A stretch of DNA of 64,000 bases from Tetrahymena elliotti 4EA (GCA_000231825.2 JH720296.1:2088679-2152678); one strand, 5' to 3'. Shown: positions 1 through 15,208, counted from the stretch's first letter. Notes: a model not told the origin generated them from the sequence alone. Numbers and translations: made by a program.

Positions 1-530
1 TTATTAAATTTTTTACTAAGTTATATCTAAATTTTACTCTTTAAAAAACTTTTAAAAAGAAAGTAGTCACTTTATCCAGAATATATGTAAGATTTCAAAT
101 TTGAAAATAAGTAAAAATAAAGAAGAAAGAAATAATAGATACTTTATTTATATCAAAAAAAATATTTGTTTGGAAATTTAATTTTGATTAGAAGCATTCT
201 TACTATTCAATTATTTTTACTAAATTTTAAAATGAATTCGAATTTCATACCTCTAAAGTTTATTCAATTTTATTTCATCATTTTAATAAAACAAAAAAAA
301 TGAAAAACAAATTCATTTAAAAATTATTTTTATTTAATTTATTTTTTTTGGGATTTTAAAATAATTCATTTTAATCAAAAGTAATTCTCCTTTATAAAGA
401 TAATTTCAGGATAAAAAGTTCTGCTCAAATACACTTCAGTAACAGCATGTAAATAAATTGAATTCAGAAATACAAAATTCCTTTACAATTTTTATCAAAA
501 TTAATCTTTTTATCTTTGAAATTTGAAATA
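1..530. other. AT-rich leader, no gene resolved
   Basis: This stretch is almost pure A/T with TGA stops in the frames I followed. The dynein-like gene downstream must take its start codon from here or from before the window. The ATG at 300-302 opens a 49-codon frame ending at a GT at 449, but no acceptor I tried joins it in phase to the open frame near 541. The true first exon is therefore unresolved. Confidence 0.4.
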
Positions 531-3500
531 GATGTTATTTTTTATAAAATTGAATAGGAAAATTCATTTTCTGCTTTAGCTAAAGATGGCTTAACTTTAG
601 TGAAAGGAACATTTGTGAGACATGCATAGGATTAAAAAAATAAAGAAATTCTTTTAACAAATTCTCTGAATACTTTAGGTGCTCTTTAATACTTTGTTTA
701 GACAATACTTCCTCCATCACATAGGATAGGAACATTCTATTCTATGCATTGCCTTTTTTTATATTTAGATACTAATACATTCAGTATTTCTACAATGTAA
801 AAATACTTTTTTTTTGTTTATTATCATTTTTATTAAATATAAAAAAATATTAATTAAATATTTAGAATTAAAAGCGATGAACAAATTAAAAATGATTTGA
901 AGTTAAAATAAGTAAGAAACTAACTAAGAAAAGAAGAGGCAACGCTTGAGGAAGAATATGAATTTTTTAAGAATAATATGATCCAAAAAGATTTAGAAAT
1001 GAAGATCAGAAAAAAAATAATAAATATGAAAAAGTAATTAAAAAAAATAATATTGAAATTAATTTTGCTTTTTTAATAAAATTAGATATAAACAAGTTAT
1101 GTTGGAGTTGGTTCCTAAAGAAATTATAGCACCTTATAGCACTTAATGGATGAATAATATTCTCAATTTAATAAATGTGAATGAAAGCAATTAGTATATT
1201 ATTAAATATTTTGCTAAATTAACTGAAGATCTATTTGCTGATGTTACTATTAACTATTATCATTCTTTGTAAAAATCTATATTAGATTACATTCTTTTAT
1301 CTGATGAAATTGCTGTTAAATTAAGTAAAAATTTATTTAATTTTGAAGATATTAAAAGTCAATTAATAAAAAGATCTTACTGATGGAATCAATATACCTA
1401 AACCTTATGGAGAAAGAAAAAATGAAAATATTTATTTAATTAAAAGTAACTAATACTTCTAAGAATAACAAGGCTAGCAAGCAATCATTTCTGATAGCAA
1501 AAGATAGCTTATTTCCAAGATAGTTTTTTATAATCCTGCCACAATAGAGATTTTTAATTTATTTTTAAGATGTGAAAAAGGTAATCATTATTCAATTTCA
1601 ATTCATTCAACTTAAAAACATGTTTATTAACTGAAGAAAACAAGTTCAAAATAATTGATATTGCTGATTTAGATTCAAAAATATTCAGCGTTTAGGAATT
1701 TTCTGATCTTTACTAATCCTCCCTATAATAGGTATTTTCTTTATTTTTCATTTTTTAATTATTTCTTGAGAAAAAACTGATTGATTATCTATAAAAAGAA
1801 TTTAGTATGATATTAAATATAATTTTAATAAAATTTCATTAATATAAAAGTTTAATAGATTTTTAAGTTAAGAACTTAATACATGCTTGATTGATATATA
1901 TAGTAAAGTTATACATGGAGATTCTAAGAACTTATTGGATGAAAACAGAGATAATTTTGAAGAAAACTTTATAGATACTTTTACAAACTAGTTTTAGCAA
2001 TAATTTTATACTTCATCTGCTCTTCTTATACAAACATTATTACAATAATAAATATATTAAAATCTAGAAGATTATAAAAGATTGTTTAAAAAATTTGAAA
2101 AAAGTCATATCAGAGAAGCAGAGGAAATTATATTTATGTAAGATGATGAAGACATTTTACAGCAACATTATGAAAAAAGATTTTTAAAAATAAACCTAAG
2201 ATTCGATGAAGAAAAAGATGAGTTGCAATTTGATGTAATTTAACTTTATCAAATTATTTTATTGAAATAAACTAACTAACTAACTAATAGACTCCTCTTC
2301 CAAAAATTAAATAAGAAATTCTTAATTTCTTAAATTATCTTTTGAAATGTGTCTAATAAATTGAAAGACCAGAATTCACAATATTTAAATCTCTAGATGT
2401 TTTCAATGAATATTCACAATTCTTTTAAAGTAAAATTTATTATACTGTCATTTTTCTCTTACTTAATTTAAAATTTTTATCTGAAAATGATTAATTTTGA
2501 AAAAATATTATTTTATAAATTATGTTTTTTTTGTATACAATAGATTAAAAGCAGTATATAAATATCATAGATAAAGATAGTAAAATATTCAAAGATATTT
2601 ACGGTTATGTTGAAAAGATTGTAGATTCTAATTTTGTTGAAGTTGCTAAAATATTAAAAATACAGAAAATGTATTGCTAAATATTCAGTCATAAAAAATC
2701 TGTATTCTTTATTTTTTTATTGAATTTTGTATTAAAAATATTTTGTAATAAATTATAGATTATAAAGAAGATAGAAATTGATAATGTGAAACTTGAAAAA
2801 AAAGAAATAACAAGAGAATATATTAGAAAAAGAATAAAAAAAATTTAGGTATACAGCGAGTAAATTTAAGAAGATTTTTCTCCCTTTATTCGTATGAATA
2901 TGATTGAGGTTCAGTGCTACTAAATTAGATAAGTTTTATTAAATGAATGTTTTAATCTATAAATGATTATTCTTAAAGATGCAAAGGAGTATTTTCTTTA
3001 AAAAGTTAACAAGGTTTAATAGAAGGTTTTAGATGTAATAGAAGAAATTAAAAAACCTATTGAGCCTTCCAATTACTCACATCTAATTAATTTAGAAAAA
3101 AAATTTCATGAAATTAAAATATTTGAATACAATGACATTGTTTTACAATAATAAGAACTTAAAAAGTGGATATTTTATCTACTGGAATATCCTTATAGTT
3201 AACTATCATAAAATGAGTTTAATAAATTCTATCATTTAACGAAGCTAGTTTTTTCAATCATTAGTATTGCTCAAAAAGAGGAGGTTAGAGTTAAGAATGA
3301 GAGAATTCTGGTTGAAAAGGAACTTCAAAAAGAAGTTAGAATGCTTGAAAGTTAAACTACAAAAATTAGATAGCAGATTTCAGAAGTAAGATAAATTGTT
3401 TTATAGCTTGTGAGTAAAATAAAAATATTGTATAGTTAATATTAAAAGGAGATAACTCATAATCAAGTCAGGTTATCCAAGAAATCAGTGAAATTAAAAG

Positions 3501-6500
3501 GCAAATATTTAAAGCAAATGACTGGAAATAATAAATATAAAAGAATTAACTTTTGGTAGGCTTTGATGTTACTCCTATGGAATAAATAGAAACTTTCATT
3601 CAGCAAATTACAGCTTTTGAAAGACTTTGGAATTTGCAAGGTTTATGGGAAAAAAATTAAGTTTTGTGGATTAAAGATACACCTATGTTTAAGTTAGACA
3701 TAAAAGACATTCAAAATGTAAATAATTATTACTTTACATTATCAATAATTTTATTTAAATAAATAATTAGAAAATAAAATATATGAAAGAAGAGATTGAT
3801 TATCTTAACAATTTTCCATTTGAGAAACTATTTCAATAAGTTCTTTAAGATCCTTCTGTTTAAAAGATGTTACTCGCTAAACAGAGCTAAAATTAAAATA
3901 TTTAAAATAAAGGTAATCTTCAATTTAATAAATTCATTAATTACAAATAAAATATCTCACTATTTTTATTTATCTACTATTTAAAGAACTACTCCTAAAG
4001 TTAAGGTTATAGTTATATTAATATTGAAATGATATTTTTGATTAGATTCATGAATAGTTTATAATAATTGGTTCAATTTTATTAAAAAGTTTTAAAGATT
4101 AATTATAAAATTTAAAAAAATTATCTTTCTGAATACATTTTATTTACATTAAAGGTAATCAATAAAAATAAGAAGGGCCAGTGAAGATTCTGAAAAATAT
4201 TGAAAAAGATTTAAGTTTGTTTGAATTTCATTTTGAATAGTTAAGTTATATTACTCATCCTGCTCTGAAGCAAGAAGATTAAGATGAAATTTAAAATATT
4301 GTTTAAGTCAATCTATATAAAGATAGAGACCATATTGCATTAAAACGAGTTATAGATACTAATGTAAGAAAATATTTACCTGAAATTGACAGGATACTAT
4401 CTAAAAAACTGGAACTATTTAATATAGAATCCACATTAGAGAGAATTATTAAAGATTGGAGTTCTACAAAAAGTAAGATCAATTATTAGAAATAAAAAAT
4501 AATTTTATATAATATATCATAGTTTAATTTGAATTTGATGAAAATGGTTTAGAGTATATAGAGCAATAGTAGCTACTGTAGATTGTTTAAAAAGCTTAAG
4601 AACATTAAGTGGAGTTATTTTTAGTTGAGTAAATAATTAAATTTAATAATATTTAATAAAATAATTGTTTCATTTATTTATAGATCTTATGAAAAGAAAG
4701 AATTTGAAGAGAAAATTCATTAATTGTAAGAAAAAATGAAATCTGCTGAGATATTAGGAACTCTACTCATGAAGGTATAAGATTTATGGAAAAGATATTT
4801 TATGTTTTTTGATAAAAACCCTGATAATTCTAAGAAAATGCCTTTGGAGGCAAGCTATTACAGTGGAGTTGATAAAATGTGGAAAATAATGAATAAATTC
4901 ATGAAGAAAGTTCCTTCTGTTTATCAGTTTGTAGCTGAGGTTTAGTTTATTGAATAATTGAAAAAGTTTGATTCTATTTTCAATAATGTAAGTTATCTTA
5001 TTTTAGAGAAAACATATTAATTATTTTTATTTGTTGAAATTACATAAATTTATTATTTTGTTTGAAATTTGAATTGAAGAAAGAGAAGATTTTTAAATGT
5101 TTTAAATATTTATATAATAGATTGAGTTTGGAGTTCAAAGGTATATTAATTCTGTGAGATCTTAGTGTGGAAAGTTGTTTTATGTGTCAGATGAGCAGAT
5201 ATTTGAACTTGTTTAGGAACCAAAAAATATAGAAAAAATTACAGAAATTGTTTGCAATATTTATGATAACTTTGATTAGCTGATTATTTTAGATGGAGCT
5301 AATTTTTTGAATTATAAGAGACAAGTTCAAGCTGAAAAATTAGCTTAGAAAAAAAATATTTCAAAGTTTGATAATTAAAAAAATAAATAAAAAAAAGGAA
5401 TTCTGAAGAATGTTAAAAAAAGAATAAGTAAACAAGATAGTAACATTTAGATAATAGATTAAAATTCTAAAAGCTTTCAAAGTTAGCATCTTTTAAATGA
5501 AGAAGAGGAGGTTGATCAAGATAATCTTGATAGAGATCAGTTAATTGATAATGATATTAAAAAAGTAACAATGGAATCCTAGGAAAATGTTATGCTTGAT
5601 GAAGATGATATGGAGAGAGAAGAATTGATTAAAACAATTAGGGAATAAGAAATAGAAGAAATTAGAAAATAAAAATTTGAAGAAGAAAAAAGAGAAGAGG
5701 AGTATTATAGCTAATAGAAAGAATTAAGATATTTGGTTGGAGTAGTCGGAATCAATAACAATACTATTTTTTTCAACCTTCATTTAGATATAAATTTGTT
5801 GTATGGAAATAGTTATGAAATACTTAATTTCATATAAACATAGTAACAAATAAAGATGCAATCAGAAATTTACCAAGTGATTTAATTTAGGCTATCTCAA
5901 GATACAAATGAAATCACTGATTCCTTTTTGAAATTGCTATTTAATGATTTTATTTTCAGCGCAACTCAAGTGGCAGAAGATTATTATTTTTGGAATAAGA
6001 TATCTTTTTTATCGAATTAAAAACAAATATCTGTAATTATTTGTCTGATTTAATTTTTTAATATTGTTTTAGATTTTAATTTATTTTAATAATCGAGGGA
6101 GTTTTAACATTTTTAATTAAAATGATTATAGGATTAGAATAGTAGTTAATCAATTAAAGATCTGTTAAAGTACTATGTAAGTTATTAAAAAGCAGTTTGC
6201 AATTATGAAAAGAATAACCCTAAAATTAAAGTGATGAAAGAAGTTAAAATTTTGTAACTAATTTATTATATTGAGTGGTTGTAAAGGGAATCTAAAAACT
6301 AAGATTTTAGTGCATCTTTGGACACATTTGATAGCATAAAGAGATTCAAGTATAACCTAAATGAAAGAACAGGAAATCTAACATTTTAGATAATGAATAA
6401 TTTTTATTAATATGGATATAATTATTTCTCTCCTACTAAAAGGATATTTAGAAATCCTTAATCTGACAAAGTCTTTATATTTTTGTGTTAAAATCTTCTT

Positions 6501-9500
6501 GATTTTAAGTTTTCTATCATCACTCATAATAGATATAAGAAAGATGGCAAAAGATCTATCATTTAAGAAGCAGCCATTATGTTTGGAAATTTAGTATTTG
6601 AGCTTCATGTTTAAAGAATTTTCAGCTTAAATTATTTTTAAAACATTTTACAAGGTAAAAATTATTCAATAAATAATTCTCTTTTAAATATGTCTCTAAA
6701 AAAAAAGGTATTTGTGCATGTGGAGATTGGCTGTATATAGATGGGTTCGAGGAAATGACTAATCAATATTGGAGTTTTTTAAGTACTTTTACAGATAATT
6801 TGATTGGTAACAGAATTTTGAATAACGAGATTATACAGTTTGGTTTACATAATATTAAATGCACTTTTTCTAATTAGATAATATGTTCATATGATAAGAA
6901 ATCCAAATTTAAATCACTTGAGTTAGATACTCAAGTGAGAGAGAAATTTAGGATATTGGATATTTAAAAGCAAGATGTCTTTTTAATTATTAATGCACTT
7001 GTTTAATCATTTGATATACCCAAATCTGATCTTTTAGGATAAATTTTAGCTAAAATAGTTTTTTGTATTTCTAAGTATATTAAAGTGAAAAAAATTTCAT
7101 TTACAAATCTCTGCTCGGTAACAGCAATTATAAGTTAGTTTAAGCAACAAGTAGAAAAACTAGACTAAAAGTTAGTTAATCATAAAAAAATATTCTTTTA
7201 GAAATGCCTTCAATGCATTTAAGAGAGTGTATAAAATTTCTATATGTCTTAACTTGAAGAAGAAAGCAAAATTTTAATTTTGAAAATTCTGAAAATGGCA
7301 ATTAATCCATACAAAAAAAATGTAACGGACCTATAAATTTTTGAGCTGACTAAGCATATTAACGATGAGCAACCAAAGGATAATACTGAATAAGTCTAAA
7401 AAAATTTAAGAGATATTTAAGATGAATCACACCTTAAAAAAGCTATTATTATCATCTTTAGATAAATTGGATATTAAAACCCAAACATTTATCTCATTGA
7501 AAAATGTGTTTCAGTAGTATAAAATATCATGAATAATAAAGGTGTATTATTATCAGGAGTAAAAGTCATCTACAAAAATTTAATCATCTAAGTTGTTATG
7601 ATCTACTTTGAAGTATACGCTTACCCAACCTACTTAAAAAATGCAGATTATCAACATATTTTCATCAATGCACAACCTAAATACTTAATGTTTGGATTCA
7701 ATGACCCTTAAAGAGGTAAAATTTATTTAGGTTTTATTAAAAACCTCATTTAAAATTACTAAAATTAGTATTGTTTAAATAATAAATGATTTTATTTGAT
7801 GTTTTATTTAGAAAATTTTATTTTTTTGATAGTTTAAAGTTAACCTGGCACTTTCTTTAGGATAATATAAGAAATTCTAAAAAAGTAAAAAAAATAGATT
7901 AATGATGACCCAATTATTAAGGAGTTGAAAAGGAAAATATAGAAAAGGACTTCTTTAGAAGTAAAGTAAATAATTAAATAGTAAGCAAAATTTTAATAAG
8001 AATAATACGCTAAAGGAGAAAAATTAATTGATTTAGATGATTATAATGAAAATCAAAGCTCAGATTCTGATTCAAATATGACTTAATCATATCAAGTTTA
8101 TTCATCTAAATAGAAGAAAGTATAATCTTCATCAGATGAAGAATAATCTGATAGTGAATCTGATAAGAAATCTAAAAATGTATACCAACTAAGAAATAAC
8201 AAGAAGAAGCAACAAAACTAAATACATAAGCTTTAGGAATCAGGTGATTAATCTGAAGAAAATGAAAGCTCCAATGGATCTAATTCTTAATCAAATAATG
8301 ATGATGATTTATCTTCTTTCAGTCAAACCTCTTCTGAAAGTTCAGACAGTGATCAGAGTAATTAGACTAAAACAGATTCAGAAAATGAAATGATGGAAAA
8401 CTCTAACTTTGACTCAATTTTAAGCTCTTAGTAAATAGAGGAAAATTTAGAGGCTTCAACAAACTCTAATAGCAGTTATGGGAGTAAAATTAAAAAAGCA
8501 TTAAAATAATAAATAGCACAATGTAATTAGATTTATAGTGAAAAGGATTATTCTTAAAAACGATCTAAAAAACTAATTAAAAAAATTGTTTTAATTGATG
8601 CTCAGCTAGATTAGTAATTATGTACTACTTTTAAGACACCTGAAAAGATAGTTCAGGAAAGTAAATAGTAAGTTAATTTAATTAAAAATAATATATACCT
8701 TGTAATATCTTGTGAGGATCTTTCAAGGATAGATGTAGACATGATTAATAACTATGGTCTTGTCAATGTAGATCAATCATGGGAGGCTTGTTTTTAATAT
8801 GAACATTTATTCTTTAAGAGTACTTAAATTCCATCTTTTTTTGAAAATTATGATGTTGAAATGATTGATTTTCTGTTTAATTAAATTTTTCAGCCACTTG
8901 TAAAGTGGATTAGTAGTCATGGTGGAGAGACTTTCTAAGAAAATCAAATGAGAATTAATGCATAAAAATTTAAATCTAAATTTGATGATTTCAAATAAAC
9001 TGGAACTAAAAAGAGCATATTTTTGACAAATGATAATAATTTCTAAAATAGTAAAAAAAACTCGATAACTTCTCCTGTTCTACAAGGGAGAGTGAGAATT
9101 AATTCAGATTATGCTTATAATGAAAATTAGAGCTCAAATATTTACATAAATTCTAAAAAGATAATTGATACTGTTTCAGAAAGTAGCATAAAGAATTCTA
9201 AAATCGAAGAAAGCTTACAGAGTGCTTTGAATAACAGCAAAGAAAATGAGGAATAACCAGTTTTAATTCAAAATAGAGGAATTCTCATCTTTTCAATGTC
9301 CGAAAAAGAAATTTATTTCTGTCTTACAAGAGTTTTCTCTCTCTTCCTAAAGCCATTCTAAAATGAAAAGATTTATAATCACAAAATATTTTAGAATAAC
9401 ATGAAAAACCGTTCTATTTTGATGATTTAAATGTTTATATTTTCATTAGTTTCGTCTGTTGGGTAGCTCATTTAAACTGAGTACAGAAAGCTTTTTGATT

Positions 9501-12500
9501 AATATTTAAAAGACCTGATACTTAAGGACATAGTTTAATTCAATAAGTTAGTTAGTAAAATTAATCTACCCTAAGAAGGAACATTATTTGATTTTTACTT
9601 GGATACATTCCTTCATTAACTAGTCAAGTAAAACAACAAAGAAAATGAATATAGTAATTTTAAATTCATGTTTAATTCTCAACAGCCTAAAAAAGATGAT
9701 AATTAAATAAATGTTTTCCCTTTATTTGAATGGAAATCTTATTTAGAATCAGCAAGTTAAGATATTTTAGATAAAGGCAATGCTGCCAACCTTTTAAGCA
9801 AGGGAACAAATATAGATATTCAAAAATTATTCTTTGGTAATAAGCTAATTGTCCCAACTCCACAACTAGTAAAAACAATATCTATGATGAATCTGTTAAT
9901 ATCAAATAAAACAGATGTTCTTATTTCTTGTTCTTAAAATTGCTATGGTAAAACAACTTATTTATAGCAATTTGTCCTTTCAAAAAAGGTAAACTTTAAC
10001 AACCAGATGAAAAAACACAAAGAAGAAACTATGCTCAAGTACACTTAATTAAGTGCAAATCGAAGATCAATTCTAGATCAAGCAGATACTTTATCATGTA
10101 CTTTATTTTATTAAAATCATTTATTCAATTTATATGCTTCTACTATAGTTGGGTAGTGAGCGTGAGATATTTTAAATTAAATATTTTTTATTTTAGATTA
10201 TCCTGTGATTAAAGGAGAGCAAGAAAAATTATTTAATAGGATTACAGGAGAAGAAATTCAAACTAAACAATAAGGTGTATTTTATAGAATTAACACAGTC
10301 ACTAATTACTCAGTATTCATGAAATTTTTAACTGGAAACTTAAAGTTAACAGAAAATTCTACTTATGTTCCTCCATAACTTTGTGATTAACTAATTATAG
10401 TCATAGATGATATTAATTTTGCACCAATGTAAAGTGATAATAATCCAGCAAGTCCAAATGCACCTATTTTAGAAACAATTAGATAAATTAAATTTAAATA
10501 ATAATTCTATACAATTCCAAACGATATCAACTACAATGTCTAGTTTGTTAACTCAGTCAAAAACATAAACTTCCTTTTATCATTCAACCCGAACCATCCT
10601 TATCAACTATACAGATCGTATTAATAATCTTTATTAATTAAATCAATTTTATTTTAATTTTATTTTTTTTACTTAAGCCTAACTAAGTCTTTTCATGTCT
10701 ATGGAATTGATAATATGAATGAAGATAATTTAGAAACTATTTATTTAAAGACAATTAAAGATAAATTAAATGATTGCTATTAATCATACTTAGCCTAAAT
10801 AGAATAGTAGTAAAAGAGTATGTACGGAATAACAGAAAGAACAATCTAAGGTGTGAGCAACTTGATTAATAGCTATTCATTAAAAATAGTCAGAACTACT
10901 TTGCAATACCATAAAAAATGCTGTGAATTATTCCCTAAATTTTATAATTAACAATAATTATGCCACATTTTTTAAAATATCTCTGGATTACTTTAATAAA
11001 GCTACATTATTGATAAAAAATCTTTAGCTTAAATAACAATTTACTTAAATTGGGTTGAGTACACTCAGTTTTTAGGAAAATCCTCAGAATTCCCAGAAAA
11101 AATTAATAACTTATTTAACCTCATTTCTTAAATCTCAGGAACTTCATTCTCATACAATTTAAAAGAATTCTTTAGTGAAATTTAAACAAACGAAAAACAA
11201 AACACTGCATTAAATGAAGAGAAAAACTAAAGCAGCTTAAATCAATAAGGAGATAATCTAAATATTAACTAAAATAATGCAAAGTCATCTTAGCAATTCA
11301 GTTAAATTTAAAGTGATAAATTCTTAGAAGGATTTATGTTCAAAACTTCTATTTAAAGTATGGATAGTGATGAGTAGAACTTCGAATTTTTTATCCAACA
11401 AAGTGGGAAGCAAGCCGAGGCTTAAATAAATGAATTTGAAAAGCAAATAATATGGACTACTGATATAGTTGAAAATTAACAAAGCATCTTTCCATATTAT
11501 TTAAGAAAGCAAACTTTTTTATAAACAATCAAAGATCAAATAGAAAATTACAATCAACAAAACAATTTAAAAATATAAAAAATAATTACTTCTCATTTTA
11601 TTTCCTCTCTAATAAGAATGAATCACATTTTAATCAATACAAAATAAAACATCCTTATTTATTCTCAACCATTTTCCAACAGAAAAAAAATTTTAAGGTA
11701 AAATTCTTAACAATTATTTTATTTAAAATTTAAAATAATTAAAAATATCTATCTTAGCATCATTTGTTTCATCCATAAAATATAATTCAAGTACATCAAA
11801 ACAGATTAGTTTTCTGACTTGCTATTGATAACTAACAAGTTAAAAAAGTATTTGAGACAAACTGCTATTACAGATGAAAAAGTAACCAAAATTTTGTCTT
11901 AAAATTATCAATTACATATTATTTCTATCTCAAGTATTTAATTCATATTGATGATACCGATTACACTTCTAAGTAGATTTATGATGCTATAAGTTAAATT
12001 ATTTCTTGCCATTCTTTTGAGAACTTCTTTTCTTCTGAAGGTAGCTTTCTTTACATAAATATTATATTATTAATGTAATTTTATTTAGAAATAAGATCCA
12101 TTTCATAGTAAATGAAAAAGACAAATGAAAAATTAAAAAAATTTTCAGATTTTGAGATGCAAGAGCTAATGTTTTACAAAATGGTTTAAAATATATAATA
12201 TAGTATTAGCTTTCAACATACAGATATCCAGTAAAAGAAATCAAATGAAAATATTTATCCTTTTTTCAAAGATTAGTTTCAACAACTCTTTTTATCTTAA
12301 ATGAATGTTTAACAATTACTTGAATATGCATAGTAATATATAGAGAGTCTTAATAACCTAATAAATCCCTAAAGTTCATAGCTTTATCCCCTACTCAATT
12401 CTATATTCAGTAGTATGATTTAGATTTCTGCTATGTAAATTCTAAATAATATATTAAAATTATTAACTAAAATCAATAAAACTTTTTGAGTTTTAAAAAT

Positions 12501-15208
12501 TTACTCAAGGAAAACGAATTTTGTTAAATTAATTTTTAAATTACTGATTAAAAATTTTCTATTTATTTATTAGGAAAGATATGATAACAAATTATAAAAT
12601 TTTTTAGAGCTATCTGTAAATACTAAATAGTATTTTTGATTAAAGAAGTATTCATTTGTAGAAATAGATTGATAAAATATCAGAAATAACTTAAAAAATA
12701 AAAGTAATTATTAAGAGTTAGAAAATAATTTAAAGGAGAATTAAGGATATCCTTCCCTAGCTAGAAAATGAATAGGCAACCATTGATTAAATCACTAAGT
12801 AGCTTGGTGAATCATAAATGTTAATTGATTCAATTAAAGACGAGTATGATTAAAAATAAAAAATTCTACAAGAAAAAATATAAATCTCAAACTAAATTAA
12901 GGAAGAAATTGATACAAAGATTTAATACGTATGCAAATTGATTAAAATCTCAATTATTTTAATTTATTTTTAACATTTACAACAAAGGCTAAATAAAATC
13001 TTGAAAGTGTAGAAAAACAAGTTTTGAATACTGACAAAAACGAGTTGTATATTCTCAGATAGATGAAACTTCCAAGTAATACCATGAAACTTATTCTTTA
13101 AGGTTTATGTTACTTAATATATCCTAACCCTCTTGAAAAAAGAAAAAACCAATAAAATGGCTAGATTGAAGTTGATTGGTGGGCTGCATCTATCAAAGTA
13201 GAATATTTTTGTTTATATTACAAGGAAAAATCATCAATTATTTTAAAAAATAGGTTCTGAATAATCAAAAATTCCTTGAAGATTTAGTGCATTTAGATAA
13301 GTAAACTGTAGGAGAAGAATAAATAATTAGAGTGGAAGAACTTTTTGTAGAAAATGAGAAATTTATCAATCAAAAAGTCATCGAAAACTAATAAAAAGGC
13401 CTCAAAATAATTTTCTAATGGATGACTTCTTTCATTGATTATCGTAAATTGGAAATAGAAGTTGAACCTTTAAAGAATTAATATGATGTAATTTAATTGG
13501 TCAAAAATTACTATTTTTAACTTATTTTAAAATAGGATGCACTTAATGAATAAGATTATCTTAACTATGAGAGTTAAGAAATTATGAGTAAGTTTGAAAT
13601 AGAACAGATTTCTTTTAGTATCTTAAAAAGCACTCAAAACGATTTAATAAACAGAAAAAAAGAAATTGAATTAAAATTTGAAATATTAAGTTCAAAAGAG
13701 ACTATCCTCACTACATTTATTAACGAAGCTCATCAATTCTTTTAAATTTTAGGTATATTTACTTTTAAATCTTGTTATGATTTTTTAAACTCTTAAAATA
13801 AATTAAGTTAAATCATTCTGCAAAATAATTAGTCCATAATTTTTTCAAATTAAAAAATGGAAATTTTAAGCTCAATAAAACCATTAGAGATCATGTATTT
13901 TTCTGCTTAAAAAAGTTAAAAAAGAATCATGATAAAAATTTAAATATTAGATGTGTTCATAATCTATCCTTTTTTATTTATTTTTTAATTGTCTAGTCAT
14001 TTAACTGATAAATTATTTTTATCAGACTAAAATTGGAGTTTTATTTGAACTTGAACTTAAAATAAATTAATAATTCTTAATTAATAATATCTAATTTGGA
14101 TAATAAAATGTTAGATTTATCATTTTTATCAAATCAAAATGAAAATTTGATTTTTTTTAATAAAATGCAATTTCAAAATATTCCAAAAGAAACACCGAGA
14201 AACAATTAAAACTGAAAACTTAGTTTTTTAGAAGAATTTAAAGAATTTATTTATTTAAATTTGTCAATTAAAATAAAAGATGAAGAAAAATTGGAGCTTT
14301 AGCAGATGCAAAGTAATTTAATGAGAGATTGTTGTTATTCAGCAATAATTTTAAACTACTTTGGTAGGTTTAATGACTCAGATAGAAAAGATTTTAAGCT
14401 TCATCTAAGGTCTACAGTAAATGAATTTAGCTAGCTAGAAGATGAAAGTCTGTATCATTTCTTAAAGTTTTAATTCTAAGATAACTACAAGAAAATTGAT
14501 AATATATTTTTAGAAAACTTCAATTTTGATTCTTATTTTATAGAAAACTATTTTATAATAACAAATTCTGTATGCCTATGGACATTCTCTTATGACCCTT
14601 TTTGCATTTTAGACTAATTGAAATAGATTATGGTAATTCCTTTAGATTTTTTAAATATGTTTAAGACTTAAATAATTTTGTAAATTAAAAAATAGAATAT
14701 TGAGTTAGAATTAGAATAAGGAGACTAAAAAGAGTTCTCTGAGAATTTATAAAATTATTCAAACTTAAAAGTTAAAATGCTAATCAAAAGTGTTGATACT
14801 AATTTTGAAAAAAGATATTACAATTTACTCAAAAAAACATTTGAAATAGAAAAGGAAGAATTCCAGTATGTCAAATTCGATAAAAAGTCACTCTAAATTC
14901 ATAAACAATTTGAATTATTTTTCCAAACTAAAAATGAAGATTTTTTCCTGAAAAATAAATATAATAATTATTTTTTTAATTTAATTGACTTCTCATATCG
15001 CTTAGCTTAGAATAGTAGTTCACAAAAATAAATTGTTCAGAAAAAGTTAGAAAAATAATATTAAATTGATGAAATAAAAGGAAATATTTACAATCATATT
15101 GAAAATTCTACTGTTGAAACTGAAACAAGGCTATTTGCTGATGATTTCTTAAAATTAATTGTTGAGTAATTTTAACACTATAAGGAGATCAAATTGTAAA
15201 ATAAATGA
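531..15208 (+). CDS. Divergent dynein heavy chain with eroded ATPase sites
   Basis: A multi-exon gene read with TAA/TAG as Gln. Dynein heavy chains are AAA+ microtubule motors of cilia or cytoplasm. Family signatures appear in the right order: the linker-region W/F pattern near 3600-3720 (LWNLQGLWEKN); AAA1 at about 6400-6960; AAA2 near 7440-7720 (the FDP region reads FNDPQ); AAA3 near 9830-10610 with a good Walker B (LIIVIDDINF); AAA4 near 11600-12060 (IDDTDYTSKQIYD); the stalk coiled coil and microtubule-binding tip near 12600-13400 (DWWAASIKV); and AAA5 near 14290-14640 (FIENYFIITNS). The P-loops are damaged: AAA1 reads HNRYKKDGK, AAA2 GVKVIYKN and AAA4 SQPFSNRKK, and only AAA3 keeps GKTT. 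AAA1 Walker B is LYIDGFEE, with Gly in place of the catalytic Glu. The frame ends at TGA 15206-15208, just after the AAA5-AAA6 linker, so AAA6 and the C-terminal domain are absent. Introns such as 10158-10199 split it. The start is unresolved. Family is near certain; motor activity is doubtful. Confidence 0.85.
8020..8480 (+). other. Ser/Asp/Asn-rich insert inside the dynein-like gene
   Basis: Between AAA2 and AAA3 the open frame carries about 150 residues dominated by Ser, Asp, Glu, Asn and Gln (for example SSDEEQSDSESDKKS). Conventional dyneins have no such segment here. It keeps the frame open, so it is an expansion of the protein and not an intron. It is probably a disordered loop, and many Ser residues in acidic context could be casein kinase 2 type phosphosites. 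Confidence 0.6.

Noticed and set aside
6412..6594. Plus-strand 60-codon frame in the dynein gene
   Set aside because: It is out of frame with the dynein AAA1 reading; the dynein frame gives family landmarks on both sides.
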